DNA of 64,000 nt from SP5GCR1 sp965199685 (lineage in GTDB: Bacteria > Pseudomonadota > Gammaproteobacteria > Poriferisulfidales > Oxydemutatoraceae): assembly GCA_965199685.1 (NCBI GenBank), contig OZ241323.1:2418001-2482000 (forward strand). Direction: 5' to 3'. The notes beneath the pieces are model-generated. The model saw nothing but the letters and a program-made list of their open reading frames with translations. It searched no databases and was not told the origin of the DNA. A program made the position numbers and the translations under genes. Shown here one piece after another: positions 53,077-61,206 of the stretch. Each line of letters begins with the position of its first letter. Position 1 is the stretch's first letter.

Positions 53077-54000
53077 ATGATAAAAAAAATCTCTTCCGGC
53101 GAAAAGAATACGGCTTCGACCAACGAGGCTAATAAGCCTGATGCACGCAACGTGTCTAACGAAGCGGTCGAACAGTTTTCGTCCTTAGTCAATAAAAAAG
53201 GCACTCTATTTAAGGGGGTTTCCAAACCTCAAAAGCTCAATAGATCCCTGGATAAGATAGAGAACGAGTTGGCGAAACAAGTCGGGCAGGTTAAGACAGC
53301 TGACCAACAAACACCTGCGGGCAAAACCGCACAAGTCGGGCAGACCAAAACGACCGACCGACAAACACTTGCAGGCGAAACTGAACAAGTTGGGCAGGCT
53401 AAGACAGCTGACCGACAAACACTTGCAGGCGAAACTGAACAAGTTGGGCAGGCTAAGACAGCTGACCGACAAACACCTGCAGACAAAACCGCATTGTCTG
53501 CCGATAAACAAAAATCAAACGATCAAGAAGCACTGCCGCAAAGTCTAGATGCATTTGATATTGCTTCGATGATTGCCCAAAACCATGCCCCGCTTCAGAG
53601 TGCCGCTCCGGTTGAGGAAGTTTCTCCTGCACCCCCTGTCGACCTGAGTAAAATTGTCGGTGAAATTGCCGACCGTATACTGGTGTCTTCCCCTGCCGAT
53701 AACCCTTCCGGGATGCAGGAGATTCGTATTCACTTGAAGGAATCGGTGTTGCCTAACACCGAAGTTCGCATTTATCGTCATGCCGGTAGTCTGCAAGTTG
53801 AATTCCTAACCGGGTCTAAAGACAGCCAAATGTTCATAGAGCAAAGGCAGCCGGATATACAAAAGATATTAGGTGAACGACTGACAAACGAAACCGTTAA
53901 TGTGTCGGTACAAGACAGTCAACAAGCACGCGGCGGTCAAGGAGAAGGTCGCTCCCGCCAACAATATATAAACCCTGACCTAGACGATGACGGCAACTGA
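53077..54000 (+). CDS. sctP: T3SS needle-length ruler SctP, with 18-residue tandem repeats
   Basis: A 307-residue protein last in the operon. The N-terminal half is disordered and polar. Residues 68-139 are four tandem 18-residue repeats (type QVGQAKTADRQTLAGETE; 53278-53493), with repeats 2-4 nearly identical in DNA. The C-terminal part (about 195-285: EIRIHLKESVLPNTEVRIYRHAGSLQVEF cut into short strands) fits the substrate-switch domain of SctP/FliK. SctP length sets needle length in Yersinia YscP, so changes in repeat number here should change needle length. Confidence 0.82.
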   Translation: MIKKISSGEKNTASTNEANKPDARNVSNEAVEQFSSLVNKKGTLFKGVSKPQKLNRSLDKIENELAKQVGQVKTADQQTPAGKTAQVGQTKTTDRQTLAGETEQVGQAKTADRQTLAGETEQVGQAKTADRQTPADKTALSADKQKSNDQEALPQSLDAFDIASMIAQNHAPLQSAAPVEEVSPAPPVDLSKIVGEIADRILVSSPADNPSGMQEIRIHLKESVLPNTEVRIYRHAGSLQVEFLTGSKDSQMFIEQRQPDIQKILGERLTNETVNVSVQDSQQARGGQGEGRSRQQYINPDLDDDGN

Positions 54001-54005
54001 AACAG

Positions 54006-54075
54006 TCAATTCCCCTCCTTTAGAGGGGTGGCGGGCGTAGCCCGACGAGGTGGTTCACAACCGCTTGTGCCATCA
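54006..54075. repeat. Repeat-family fragment after sctP
   Basis: A short module CCCCTCCTTTAGAGGGGTGG then GCGTAGCCCGACGAGGTGG and an AACCGCTTGTGCCAT box, without terminal repeats. The CCCCTC/GAGGGG palindrome might also help end transcription after the T3SS operon. Confidence 0.55.
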
Positions 54076-54137
54076 AATCAAAAACTAAAAAATATGAACT
54101 GCATCAACGCGCCGTCATTACGGTCGCTTGCAAATAT

Positions 54138-54347
54138 TTATGATGCCACCGTCAACACAACGCTTGCCAAGAACACGCCGATAATTGAGGTCATCACAAC
54201 GATACTCCCGATGAATAATGCAACACCCCATTTTGTGATGTCTGCTCGAAGTTCTGATTGAGCTGCTTTTATTTCCGCTATCTCAAACTTAAACTCCGTA
54301 CGCATATCAACTATCATTTCGTATAGTTTTTCGTTGGTTATATTCAT
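54138..54347 (-). CDS. Small coiled-coil protein with C-terminal membrane helix
   Basis: A 69-residue protein with the same plan as those at 25857-26087 and 44462-44695: coiled coil (YEMIVDMRTEFKFEIAEIKA; QSELRADI) and one C-terminal hydrophobic helix (VALFIGSIVVMTSIIGVFLA). Sequence identity to the others is low, but size and layout agree. It lies near the second NYN gene, on the same strand and downstream of it. Confidence 0.5.
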   Translation of the reverse strand: MNITNEKLYEMIVDMRTEFKFEIAEIKAAQSELRADITKWGVALFIGSIVVMTSIIGVFLASVVLTVAS

Positions 54348-54477
54348 ATCTTTTCTCTTATTGCTAGATTATAAATAAACACCCTGCTAAAGCAAGGTTT
54401 CGCTACGTATACCAATAGCACAGAGTGTGTTACCAAGATATGTTAAGGACAAACAATTCCCCTCCTCTGGAGGAGTG

Positions 54478-54640
54478 ACATTTGAACTTTGTGCTTACAG
54501 ACATCGTACATAATCTTTACAAAATAAGAATATTTATCTATAATCAACTCATCAAGACGAAAGGGGCCCCGTAAGGCTCCCCTTTCACCTTGATAATCTA
54601 ATTCTATGCTTTATATCTCCTAGGTGAGCAAAGTATGTAT
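54478..54640 (+). repeat. Promoter-plus-hairpin block, copy 1
   Basis: This roughly 160-base block recurs at 55564-55728, so the two copies bracket the NYN gene. Each has a strong plus-strand promoter; here it is TTTACA (54516-54521), 17 bases, TATAAT (54539-54544). About 15 bases on is a hairpin GAAAGGGG ... CCCCTTTC (54559-54586). There is no T run after it, so it does not look like a terminator. The 3' part overlaps the end of the NYN gene on the opposite strand, so the RNA would be antisense to it. Confidence 0.6.
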
Positions 54641-55142
54641 GAGTAATATCTTTGTAGAGAGATGAACAAAAAATTTTGTTTGGAAATAAAATTTTCTCAA
54701 ATCTATTTTTTGTAATTAAGTAATCCACCAATTTTTTATAATCCCCGTCTCCTGATACAAGGACGACTTTATTAAATCTTTCCCTTTCACATATTTTTTT
54801 CATTACTTCAAAAATTATGTCGGCATCAACATTTCCTTTCTTCTTTGAAATAATACTTTTATAGTGTTCTTTAAATTTGATAATAAAACCCGCCTTCTTT
54901 AATTCATCGTATACATCTTGATGTTTCTTACTTCTATATCCTAAAAAATAATATGCTTTCTCAACAAAATACTTTTCTTTTAGATATGTTCTAAATTTAG
55001 AACAATCTATTTCCCATGCATAACCACAAGTACAATCTTTAACCTTCATTAACTTTATATTTCTACCTAGAGATTTTGCACATGTAGGGCACTTGGTTGT
55101 TCCCATGTATAAATTTTGTCCATCTATAAATGCTATGTTCAT
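54585..55142 (-). CDS. NYN-domain predicted ribonuclease with a zinc-ribbon insert
   Basis: A 185-residue NYN/PIN-like protein. The N-terminal MNIAFIDGQNLYMG carries the first catalytic Asp and Asn; GNVDADIIFEVMKK supplies the middle acidic residues; VVLVSGDGDYKKLVDYL has the SGDGD motif. Right after the first strand are CPTC and CTC cysteines (about residues 18-39) separated by a basic stretch, which looks like a zinc ribbon that could bind nucleic acid. It is unlike the NYN gene at 25 kb in this insert. The gene lies between two copies of a promoter-plus-hairpin block. Confidence 0.78.
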   Translation of the reverse strand: MNIAFIDGQNLYMGTTKCPTCAKSLGRNIKLMKVKDCTCGYAWEIDCSKFRTYLKEKYFVEKAYYFLGYRSKKHQDVYDELKKAGFIIKFKEHYKSIISKKKGNVDADIIFEVMKKICERERFNKVVLVSGDGDYKKLVDYLITKNRFEKILFPNKIFCSSLYKDITHTYFAHLGDIKHRIRLSR

Positions 55143-55249
55143 AAAGTGAACTTTAGCTAAGGGTGTGTACCAAGATTCAGCAAACTGACGAACAGTAGCA
55201 GATATTAGACAGACGGTTTAGATCGTACAAGAGAATGTTAATGACAGAC

Positions 55250-55564
55250 AATTCCCTTCCTCTGGAGGGGTGGCAGGCGCAGCCTGACGGGATGGCTCAC
55301 AACCGCTTGCGCTACCAAATTTATGATAACCACAAACTCAACCGCCATGCGCCATTAAATTTAAGCAAACGGTAGGGGCGGACTCACATGTCCGCCCTAC
55401 GGTACCATCCCGCACCAATATAACCGCCACGCGCCACTCAATTTACGATAATCCCCTAACGCGTTGCACCTGCAAAAACAATTCATTCATTTCGTTTATG
55501 GAAACCAAAACCAAATGGCGCAAGCGGTTACGCCTGGGCGATGACAGTACTTTTCCAACAACCC
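55250..55564. repeat. Compound repeat-family region
   Basis: Contains CCTCTGGAGGGGTGGCAGGC, AGCCTGACGGGATGG, several AACCGC(T/C)(T/A)(G/C)GCGC boxes, a GGGGCGGACTCACATGTCCG core and the ACGCGTTGCACCTGC box. It ends TACTTTTCCAACAACCC. No left terminal repeat and no gene are seen in it. Confidence 0.65.
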
Positions 55565-55728
55565 GCATTTGAACTTTGAGCTTACAGCATCGTACATAAT
55601 CTTTACAAAATAAGAATACTTATCTATAATCAACTCATCAAGACGAAAGGGGCCCCGTCAGGTTCCCCTTTCACCTATAATCTAATTCTATCCTTTATAT
55701 CTTCTCGGTGAGCAAAGTATACCTGATA
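55564..55728 (+). repeat. Promoter-plus-hairpin block, copy 2
   Basis: Second copy of 54478-54640, with TTTACA (55602-55607), 17 bases, TATAAT (55625-55630), and the hairpin GAAAGGGG ... CCCCTTTC at 55645-55672. It ends in a short remnant of the NYN 3' end. Here the promoter points to the gene starting at 55734, so the hairpin would be part of that gene's leader. Confidence 0.6.
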
Positions 55729-55733
55729 CAAGA

Positions 55734-56759
55734 ATGAGTGAAATAAATTATTTCCAACATTACAGCCAATCAGAAAATCATACAACGAATAACACCGTGC
55801 TTATTCTGCGCCATTTTTATCGGAAATCTGCGCGAAAACTAGAGCAGGTATTGTCTTCTTTTGTAGATGAAACATTGGATATTGGGCCGGTTTTTGGGCA
55901 GCAGATAAAGGGGTCAGACAGTGTTCCTGATGCAGTGATTTCACAGAAATCATTCAATATCTTTTTTGAGGTCAAAGCCAGTGGACAAGGACTTAGGGAT
56001 AATCAGATAGAGAATCACATAAAGTCTATCAAAAATGATTACGGCCCCGAATCTCAAAAAATCCTTTTTGCTTTAACACAAGAACAAATACCTAATGACC
56101 AAGCTGACAGATTATCAGATTTAGCAAAAGGAGAGGGAATTATTTTCAGGGCAATCACATTTGAAGAATTATTAGAAGCCCTTAAGCAATCCTGTGCGTC
56201 ACATGAAACAGAATTGCAAGACATTTTAGATGACTATGAGCGATATATTGAGTCAGTGAATTTATTGCCTCCCGGAGAATTTATGCATGCTGTTGCAGTA
56301 GGAAACTCCATAAAAGAAAATATAAAATTTCGTTTATATTATGACCCTGTTGATGATAATCGTATCAAGTTACGACCTTCGTCTAAGTTCATTGGCCTAT
56401 ATACAAAAAAATGTATCAGATATGTTGGTCGTCTTAATGCTGTGGTCGCAGGTGATCTAAACAAAAAAGGTAAATTTGAAGTTAAGAATGTTGAGTTTCC
56501 TGCCTCTAACTACGAGCCAACTGATGAGGAATTAAAACGCATTACTGGTGCAATAAGCACTTGCCATTACTATTCTCTTCAAACAGGGCATAGATTTCAT
56601 TTGTTTAGCGAATTTGAAGAAACCGAATTTTATAAGAGATCAAAACACGGTATGCAAGGAGCAAGATTATTCAATCTCCCCAGTCTATTTAATGAAGACA
56701 AAAAGAAAGAATATAAAACTGCTGAAGTAGCCGAGAAACTTCGTGGGTATAACTTTTAA
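55734..56759 (+). CDS. Predicted PD-(D/E)XK nuclease-like protein
   Basis: A 341-residue protein. The N-terminal YFQHYSQSENHTTNNTVLILRHFY segment (in short: a conserved start with Asn-rich turn) precedes SVPDAVI and FNIFFEVKASG near residues 60-85, the PD...ExK arrangement of restriction-like nucleases. The rest is a mixed domain without a recognised family (FRLYYDPVDDNRIKL; YYSLQTGHRFHLF). It is probably a DNA-cleaving or DNA-binding defence-type protein, judged by the motif and the neighbouring SIR2-HerA and R-M genes. It is read from the promoter in the block just upstream. Confidence 0.55.
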   Translation: MSEINYFQHYSQSENHTTNNTVLILRHFYRKSARKLEQVLSSFVDETLDIGPVFGQQIKGSDSVPDAVISQKSFNIFFEVKASGQGLRDNQIENHIKSIKNDYGPESQKILFALTQEQIPNDQADRLSDLAKGEGIIFRAITFEELLEALKQSCASHETELQDILDDYERYIESVNLLPPGEFMHAVAVGNSIKENIKFRLYYDPVDDNRIKLRPSSKFIGLYTKKCIRYVGRLNAVVAGDLNKKGKFEVKNVEFPASNYEPTDEELKRITGAISTCHYYSLQTGHRFHLFSEFEETEFYKRSKHGMQGARLFNLPSLFNEDKKKEYKTAEVAEKLRGYNF

Positions 56760-56770
56760 TAGCAAACTAG

Positions 56771-57289
56771 CTATTTACCCTTCGTCATCGCCAAATAAAC
56801 CTGTGCTAGAAGACGCGCATCTTTCAACGCACCATGCAACTTGCGGTGTCTTCTATTGATCCCATAACGGTCACACAACGCATCCAATGTTCTAGGTTGG
56901 AGATGTCGTCTTTTAGCCATTTTTAGCGTATCGGCAACAGTACACTGAGCTTCTGTGAGAAAATTTTTGCGATTCAAACGTTGCAGCTCGCTGTCTAAAA
57001 ATTTCAAATCAAACTTCGCATTGTGTATCAAAATTTGTGCACCCCGTACGAAGGATATAAGTTCATCGCAAATGTCTGCGAACAACGGACTATCTTGGAG
57101 CATTCCCCATGTATAGCCATGGATTTTCCTTGCACCCTCGTCCACTTTGCGCTGTGGATTTATCGTAGTCTGGAAACTACGCTCAGTGATAGAACGGCCT
57201 ACGATCTCAACGCAAGCAACCTCTACAATTCGATGCCCTTCTTTCGGATCCAATCCAGTGGTCTCAGTGTCTAACGCGATTTGTCTCAT
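56771..57289 (-). CDS. dnaQ: DnaQ-like 3'-5' exonuclease (DNA polymerase III epsilon domain)
   Basis: A 172-residue DEDDh exonuclease. ExoI is IALDTETTGLDP near the N-terminus; ExoII is ILIHNAKFDLKFLD; ExoIII is HGALKDARLLAQVYLAM. It follows E. coli DnaQ to the end of its nuclease domain, but the C-terminal tail that binds the polymerase alpha subunit is absent. The ATG at 57289 is chosen because AGGAG lies six bases upstream. A broken second copy is 1268 bases away. It may be the cell's proofreading subunit or a shortened accessory copy. Confidence 0.8.
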   Translation of the reverse strand: MRQIALDTETTGLDPKEGHRIVEVACVEIVGRSITERSFQTTINPQRKVDEGARKIHGYTWGMLQDSPLFADICDELISFVRGAQILIHNAKFDLKFLDSELQRLNRKNFLTEAQCTVADTLKMAKRRHLQPRTLDALCDRYGINRRHRKLHGALKDARLLAQVYLAMTKGK

Positions 57290-57416
57290 TACCAACTCCT
57301 ATTCATTACTTTCAGCATATCCTCTTGGACGCTCATTATAGAAATTGTCATTACTTTCTGCAACCTTGTGTTACAATACTGAAAACTTTTAACCCATAAA
57401 GATAAGGAGAAATAAA

Positions 57417-57899
57417 ATGGCGAAAATAGATCTTACTCATCTACTAGATATAGAAGATGTGAATAAATACAAATTTCATGCAGCCGTATGGAACGGAAAA
57501 ACAAATCCTTTAGATGCTTATGTAAAAGACGGAAGCAAAGCGGGAGAAGCAGGTTCGGATTGGTGGTTCTGGCAGGCTTGGTATAAGTATCCTAGATGGG
57601 AAGAGGCTAAATATATTTTGTCATTCATGCAAGTTTATCCTGAAGGCAAAGATGTGTGGCTATTTGGGGGTATATTTGAAATAAAAGGCTTGAATATACC
57701 AGAAGGAAAAGAGAAAGAGGAAGGTGATTTTTATAATGTAAATTTAACCGAAAAAGGACAAGAATGGATTGGTCGCTTAAAAATTACAATTCCTTACGAG
57801 GACACTAGAAAATATCCAGATTTAAGAACAGTTTATCCTGATATTAAATTTAGAGAGATCCTAAAAGAACCATATTGGTGTTCTTCAACAAAAAGCTAA
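57417..57899 (+). pseudogene. GIY-YIG protein lacking its nuclease domain (internal deletion)
   Basis: A 160-residue frame with a strong AAGGAG ribosome site. It matches the first 145 or so residues of the 286-residue protein at 58685 (MAKIDLxHLLDIED; FHAAVWNG; SFMQVYPEGKxVWLFGGIFE). It then diverges and stops before the GIY-YIG domain. The DNA after its stop (about 57975-58000) is the last few codons and trailer of the parent gene (TTTGGATATAACGCGAAT). So about 280 bases have been lost. The N-terminal domain alone may still be made. Confidence 0.7.
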
Positions 57900-58038
57900 A
57901 AAACTCGTTAAATGCCCAGATGAGCTGAGAAACCCCTAATATGCAAGATAAAATTTAAGATTACTCTAGCGGTGATTTTGGATATAACGCGAATTAATTA
58001 AACCAACTGCACAATAAAAGGGGTAACCGTATCACTAG

Positions 58039-58558
58039 CTATTCACCCTTCGTCATCGCCAAATAAACCTGCGCTAGAAGACGCGCATCTTTCAATGCAT
58101 CATGCAACTTGCGGTGGCTTCTATCAATCCCATAACGGCGACACAACGCATTCAGTGTTCTAGGTTGGAGATGTCGTCTTTTAGCCATTTTTAGCGTATC
58201 GGCAACAGTACACTAGGCTTCTGTGAGAAAATTTTTGCGATTCAAACGTTGCAGTTCGCTGTCTAAAAACCCTAAATCAAACCGCGCATTGTGTATCAAA
58301 ATTTGTGCGCCTCGTAAAAAGGCTATAAGTTCATCGCAAATATCTGCGAACAACGGACTATCTTTTAGCATACTTCCACGTATAACCATGTATTTTCCTT
58401 GCACTCTCGTCTACTTTGCGCTGGGGATTTATCGTAGTGTGGAAACTACGCTCAGTGATAGAACGGTCTACGATCTCAACGCAACCGACCTCTACAATCC
58501 GATGTCCCTCTTCCGGATCCAATCCAGTGGTCTCAGTGTCTAAAGCTATCTGTCTCAT
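58039..58558 (-). pseudogene. Broken second copy of the DnaQ-like exonuclease
   Basis: Copy of 56771-57289. It starts MRQIALDTETTGLDPEEG, carries a frameshift near 58370 (one extra base in the segment after HGYTW) and a CAG-to-TAG change at about 58214 after FLTEA. Exo I and II remain readable in two frames and the end reads AMTKGE. It cannot make a full exonuclease. Confidence 0.85.
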
Positions 58559-58684
58559 TCTCTACTCCTATTCCTTATTCTCAGAATGCCCTCTTGGAAG
58601 CTCATTATAGAAATTGTCATCACTTTCTGCAACCTTGTTTATAATACGGGAAACTTTTAACCTATAAAGATAAGGAGAAATAAA

Positions 58685-59545
58685 ATGGCGAAAATAGACC
58701 TTGCTCATCTGCTAGATATAGAAGATCCGAAAGAATACAAATTTCATGCTGCCGTATGGAACGGCGAAAAACACCCTTTGGATGATTTCATAAAAGATGG
58801 AGAAATCGTAGGGAAAATTGAGTCAAAGTGGTGGGGTTGGCAGTCTTGGTGTGGAGGGCAAAACAGATGGACACGCAAATACATTGTGTCATTCATGCAA
58901 GTTTACCCTGAAGGCAAGAATGTTTGGTTATTCGGTGGTATATTTGAAGTGAGAGGAAGAAGAGAAAACAATTATTATGATGTGCATTTAACTGGCAAAG
59001 GAGAAGAGTATATTGGCCGCTTAAAAGTTGTTTATTCGGAACTCAAAAGACAAAAATATCTATTGCTAGAGAAAGTTTACCCAAATCTAGAATTTAGTGA
59101 AATCCTAAAAGCACGGTACTCCGGAGTAACCTTCCCTGGTTATAAAAATATATGCCTAGACTTTCCTGACCTTGAGTCTATCGTTGATATCAACAGAGAC
59201 GACTGGAGAACTGCATTATCAATTATCAAAGGCATTTACGTTATTTCTGATAAAAAGACCGGCAAAAAGTATGTAGGTTCGGCTTACGGCAAAAACGGAA
59301 TCTGGAGCAGATGGTGTCAGTATGTGTATAGTCTTCACGGCGGTAACAAAGAACTAAAAGAACTTTTAAAAGACAAGAGTATGCGGGAAGTCTTTCAAAA
59401 AAAAGGTTATGCACGAAACAATTTCAGATTTACCCTTATTGAATGGACTTCTGATGAAGACAAACCCGACGCATACATTATAAAACGAGAGAACTTCTGG
59501 AAAGAGGCATTGCTGAGCCGCAAGTTTGGATATAACGCGAATTAA
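58685..59545 (+). CDS. GIY-YIG nuclease family protein with N-terminal sensor-like domain
   Basis: A 286-residue protein with AAGGAG before the ATG. Residues 1-145 form a mixed alpha/beta domain of unknown role, also present alone in the truncated copy upstream. The C-terminal GIY-YIG nuclease domain starts near residue 180: GIYVISDKKTGKKYVGSAYG, then WSRWCQYVYSLHGGNKELKEL, FRFTLIEW and a final ENFWKEALLSRKFGYN that holds the Glu and Asn of the active site. Proteins of this layout are frequent in accessory regions; a DNA-cutting defence or repair role is inferred. Confidence 0.75.
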   Translation: MAKIDLAHLLDIEDPKEYKFHAAVWNGEKHPLDDFIKDGEIVGKIESKWWGWQSWCGGQNRWTRKYIVSFMQVYPEGKNVWLFGGIFEVRGRRENNYYDVHLTGKGEEYIGRLKVVYSELKRQKYLLLEKVYPNLEFSEILKARYSGVTFPGYKNICLDFPDLESIVDINRDDWRTALSIIKGIYVISDKKTGKKYVGSAYGKNGIWSRWCQYVYSLHGGNKELKELLKDKSMREVFQKKGYARNNFRFTLIEWTSDEDKPDAYIIKRENFWKEALLSRKFGYNAN

Positions 59546-59577
59546 TTAAACCAACCGCACAATAAAAGAGGCGACCG

Positions 59578-59597
59578 GAGGTAACTTACGTTACCTC
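59578..59597 (+). terminator. Rho-independent-type terminator after the GIY-YIG gene
   Basis: GAGGTAAC-TTAC-GTTACCTC is a perfect 8-bp stem with a four-base loop, 32 bases after the stop codon, followed by ACTTTTAGG. The T run is short. The truncated upstream copy lacks the hairpin. Confidence 0.55.
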
Positions 59598-60048
59598 ACT
59601 TTTAGGAATACCTGAAAAGTCAGTTTTCGTGCTATTGCCTTCATAAATATATCAGGGCTTGATACACCAATTGTCCAATATGTCATGGTATCGTACATAA
59701 AATTGACAAATAAAAATGTAAGGGTTATTCTGCTTGCATGCTTTTGGATAAAAAAGAATGAAATGACTAGAAAGAGACAAATTACCGAAATATTGAATCT
59801 TTCTGATTTAACGCAGATGTTTCCTACGGCGGAATAGGCTGGTGTGTGCTAGATGCAGAGTTCTAAGTATTGAAGCAAAACCTTTAGACACCTCCATCAT
59901 AACTAAAAAAATCATATTTAGTAGGTTGATTGAGGGAAACAGATGATCAAAAAACATCAGACAAAATTTGATAAGGCAGTTCAGTAATTCTTGCAGTATG
60001 ATTGACATAATCAGTGAATTTCGACCTTAAAAGTAGAGAGGGTTCCAT
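59598..60048. other. Gene-free stretch before the SIR2-HerA pair
   Basis: No convincing gene. A 24-codon frame at 59763-59837 (MTRKRQITEILNLSDLTQMF and four more) reads like the start of a protein that was lost; its frame closes at once. The rest is AT-rich and probably includes the promoter for the SIR2 gene; I could not single out a clear one. Confidence 0.4.
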
Positions 60049-61206
60049 ATGAGTTCATCAGACAACTTTGAAGCAATTAAAACCGCTCCATTTTGTGATG
60101 CGATTGAAAAGTTAGACGAATTCATGATACAAGATAGGAAAGTTTTTTTGATTGGTGCTGGTTGCAGCAAATGTGCGGGTCTCCCGTTAATAGGGGAACT
60201 TACTAATAAGGTTCTAAAAAATGGTGCCCTAGCTCCTAAAACCCAAAATATTTTTGAAGAAATTCAAACCAGTCTCACTGACAAAAGTCATTTATTCAAT
60301 ATTGAAGACTACCTTAGTGAAATTATTGATCTGCTATCTATCGCCGAGAGAAGAGCTAAACGAGGCGCAGGCGATAACCAGGTCATAAATGGCAAACCAT
60401 ATTCGGCACAGCAACTGAGAGAATCTGTTGAAGAAATCAAGCAAACTATTTCTACCATTATTGAGCACAATGACGAGAAAATAAATTTGACGACTCACCA
60501 AGAATTCGTAAAAGCAGTTCACCGCCCAATGCGGCCGGGCAAAACAAACTACCATAGTTGCGTTGATTATCTCTGCCTCAACTACGACACACTTCTTGAA
60601 GATGCACTTGCACTTGAAAAAATTCCTTTCTCGGATGGTTTAGAGGGCGGAGCTACTGGATGGTGGGAGCCTTCAGTTTTTAATCGTAAGGGGCTTTCAG
60701 CAAAAGTCCTCAAATTGCATGGTTCCATAAATTGGCATTCATTTGGTGGTGACCCACTTCCTCGCCGTGTTGCTAGTAGTATTAATTTGCAATCTGATGA
60801 AGACAAAAGAATCCTCATTTGGCCTGCATCAACTAAATACCGAGAAACTCAAAGAGACCCTTATGCCCAATTAGCTGAACTTGGAAGAAAGGCATTAAAG
60901 GCTGGTCCAGAGACACAGAAAATTCTTATTGTATGTGGGTATGGCTTCAGAGACTCCCACATTAATTTTGAGATTAATCAGGCATTACATAAATCTGAAG
61001 GACACCTTACGGTCGTGGTATTTACCTCTGATGATGAACCACAAGGACACCTCAAGAATTGGCATGATGACTCTACCATTACTGATCAAATACTAATTTT
61101 CGCAAAGCGTGGTTTCTTTCATGGCAAAGACGAAGAAAAGTCCAAAGAAGATCTGCCTTGGTGGAAATTTGAATGTTTGACTCAGCTGCTTAAAGGTGAA
61201 AGATGA
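60049..61206 (+). CDS. SIR2-domain protein of a SIR2-HerA defence pair
   Basis: A 385-residue SIR2-like protein. The NAD-binding Rossmann start is VFLIGAGCSKCAGLPLIGEL near residue 30. Later motifs are CLNYDTLLEDAL (the xNYD motif), VLKLHGSINW with the catalytic His, and ILIVCGYGFRDSHIN. Defence SIR2 proteins degrade NAD+ when triggered by phage. It overlaps the HerA ATPase gene by four bases, and SIR2 plus HerA is a known anti-phage system whose two proteins form a complex. The start follows a GAGAGGG ribosome site. Confidence 0.85.
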   Translation: MSSSDNFEAIKTAPFCDAIEKLDEFMIQDRKVFLIGAGCSKCAGLPLIGELTNKVLKNGALAPKTQNIFEEIQTSLTDKSHLFNIEDYLSEIIDLLSIAERRAKRGAGDNQVINGKPYSAQQLRESVEEIKQTISTIIEHNDEKINLTTHQEFVKAVHRPMRPGKTNYHSCVDYLCLNYDTLLEDALALEKIPFSDGLEGGATGWWEPSVFNRKGLSAKVLKLHGSINWHSFGGDPLPRRVASSINLQSDEDKRILIWPASTKYRETQRDPYAQLAELGRKALKAGPETQKILIVCGYGFRDSHINFEINQALHKSEGHLTVVVFTSDDEPQGHLKNWHDDSTITDQILIFAKRGFFHGKDEEKSKEDLPWWKFECLTQLLKGER

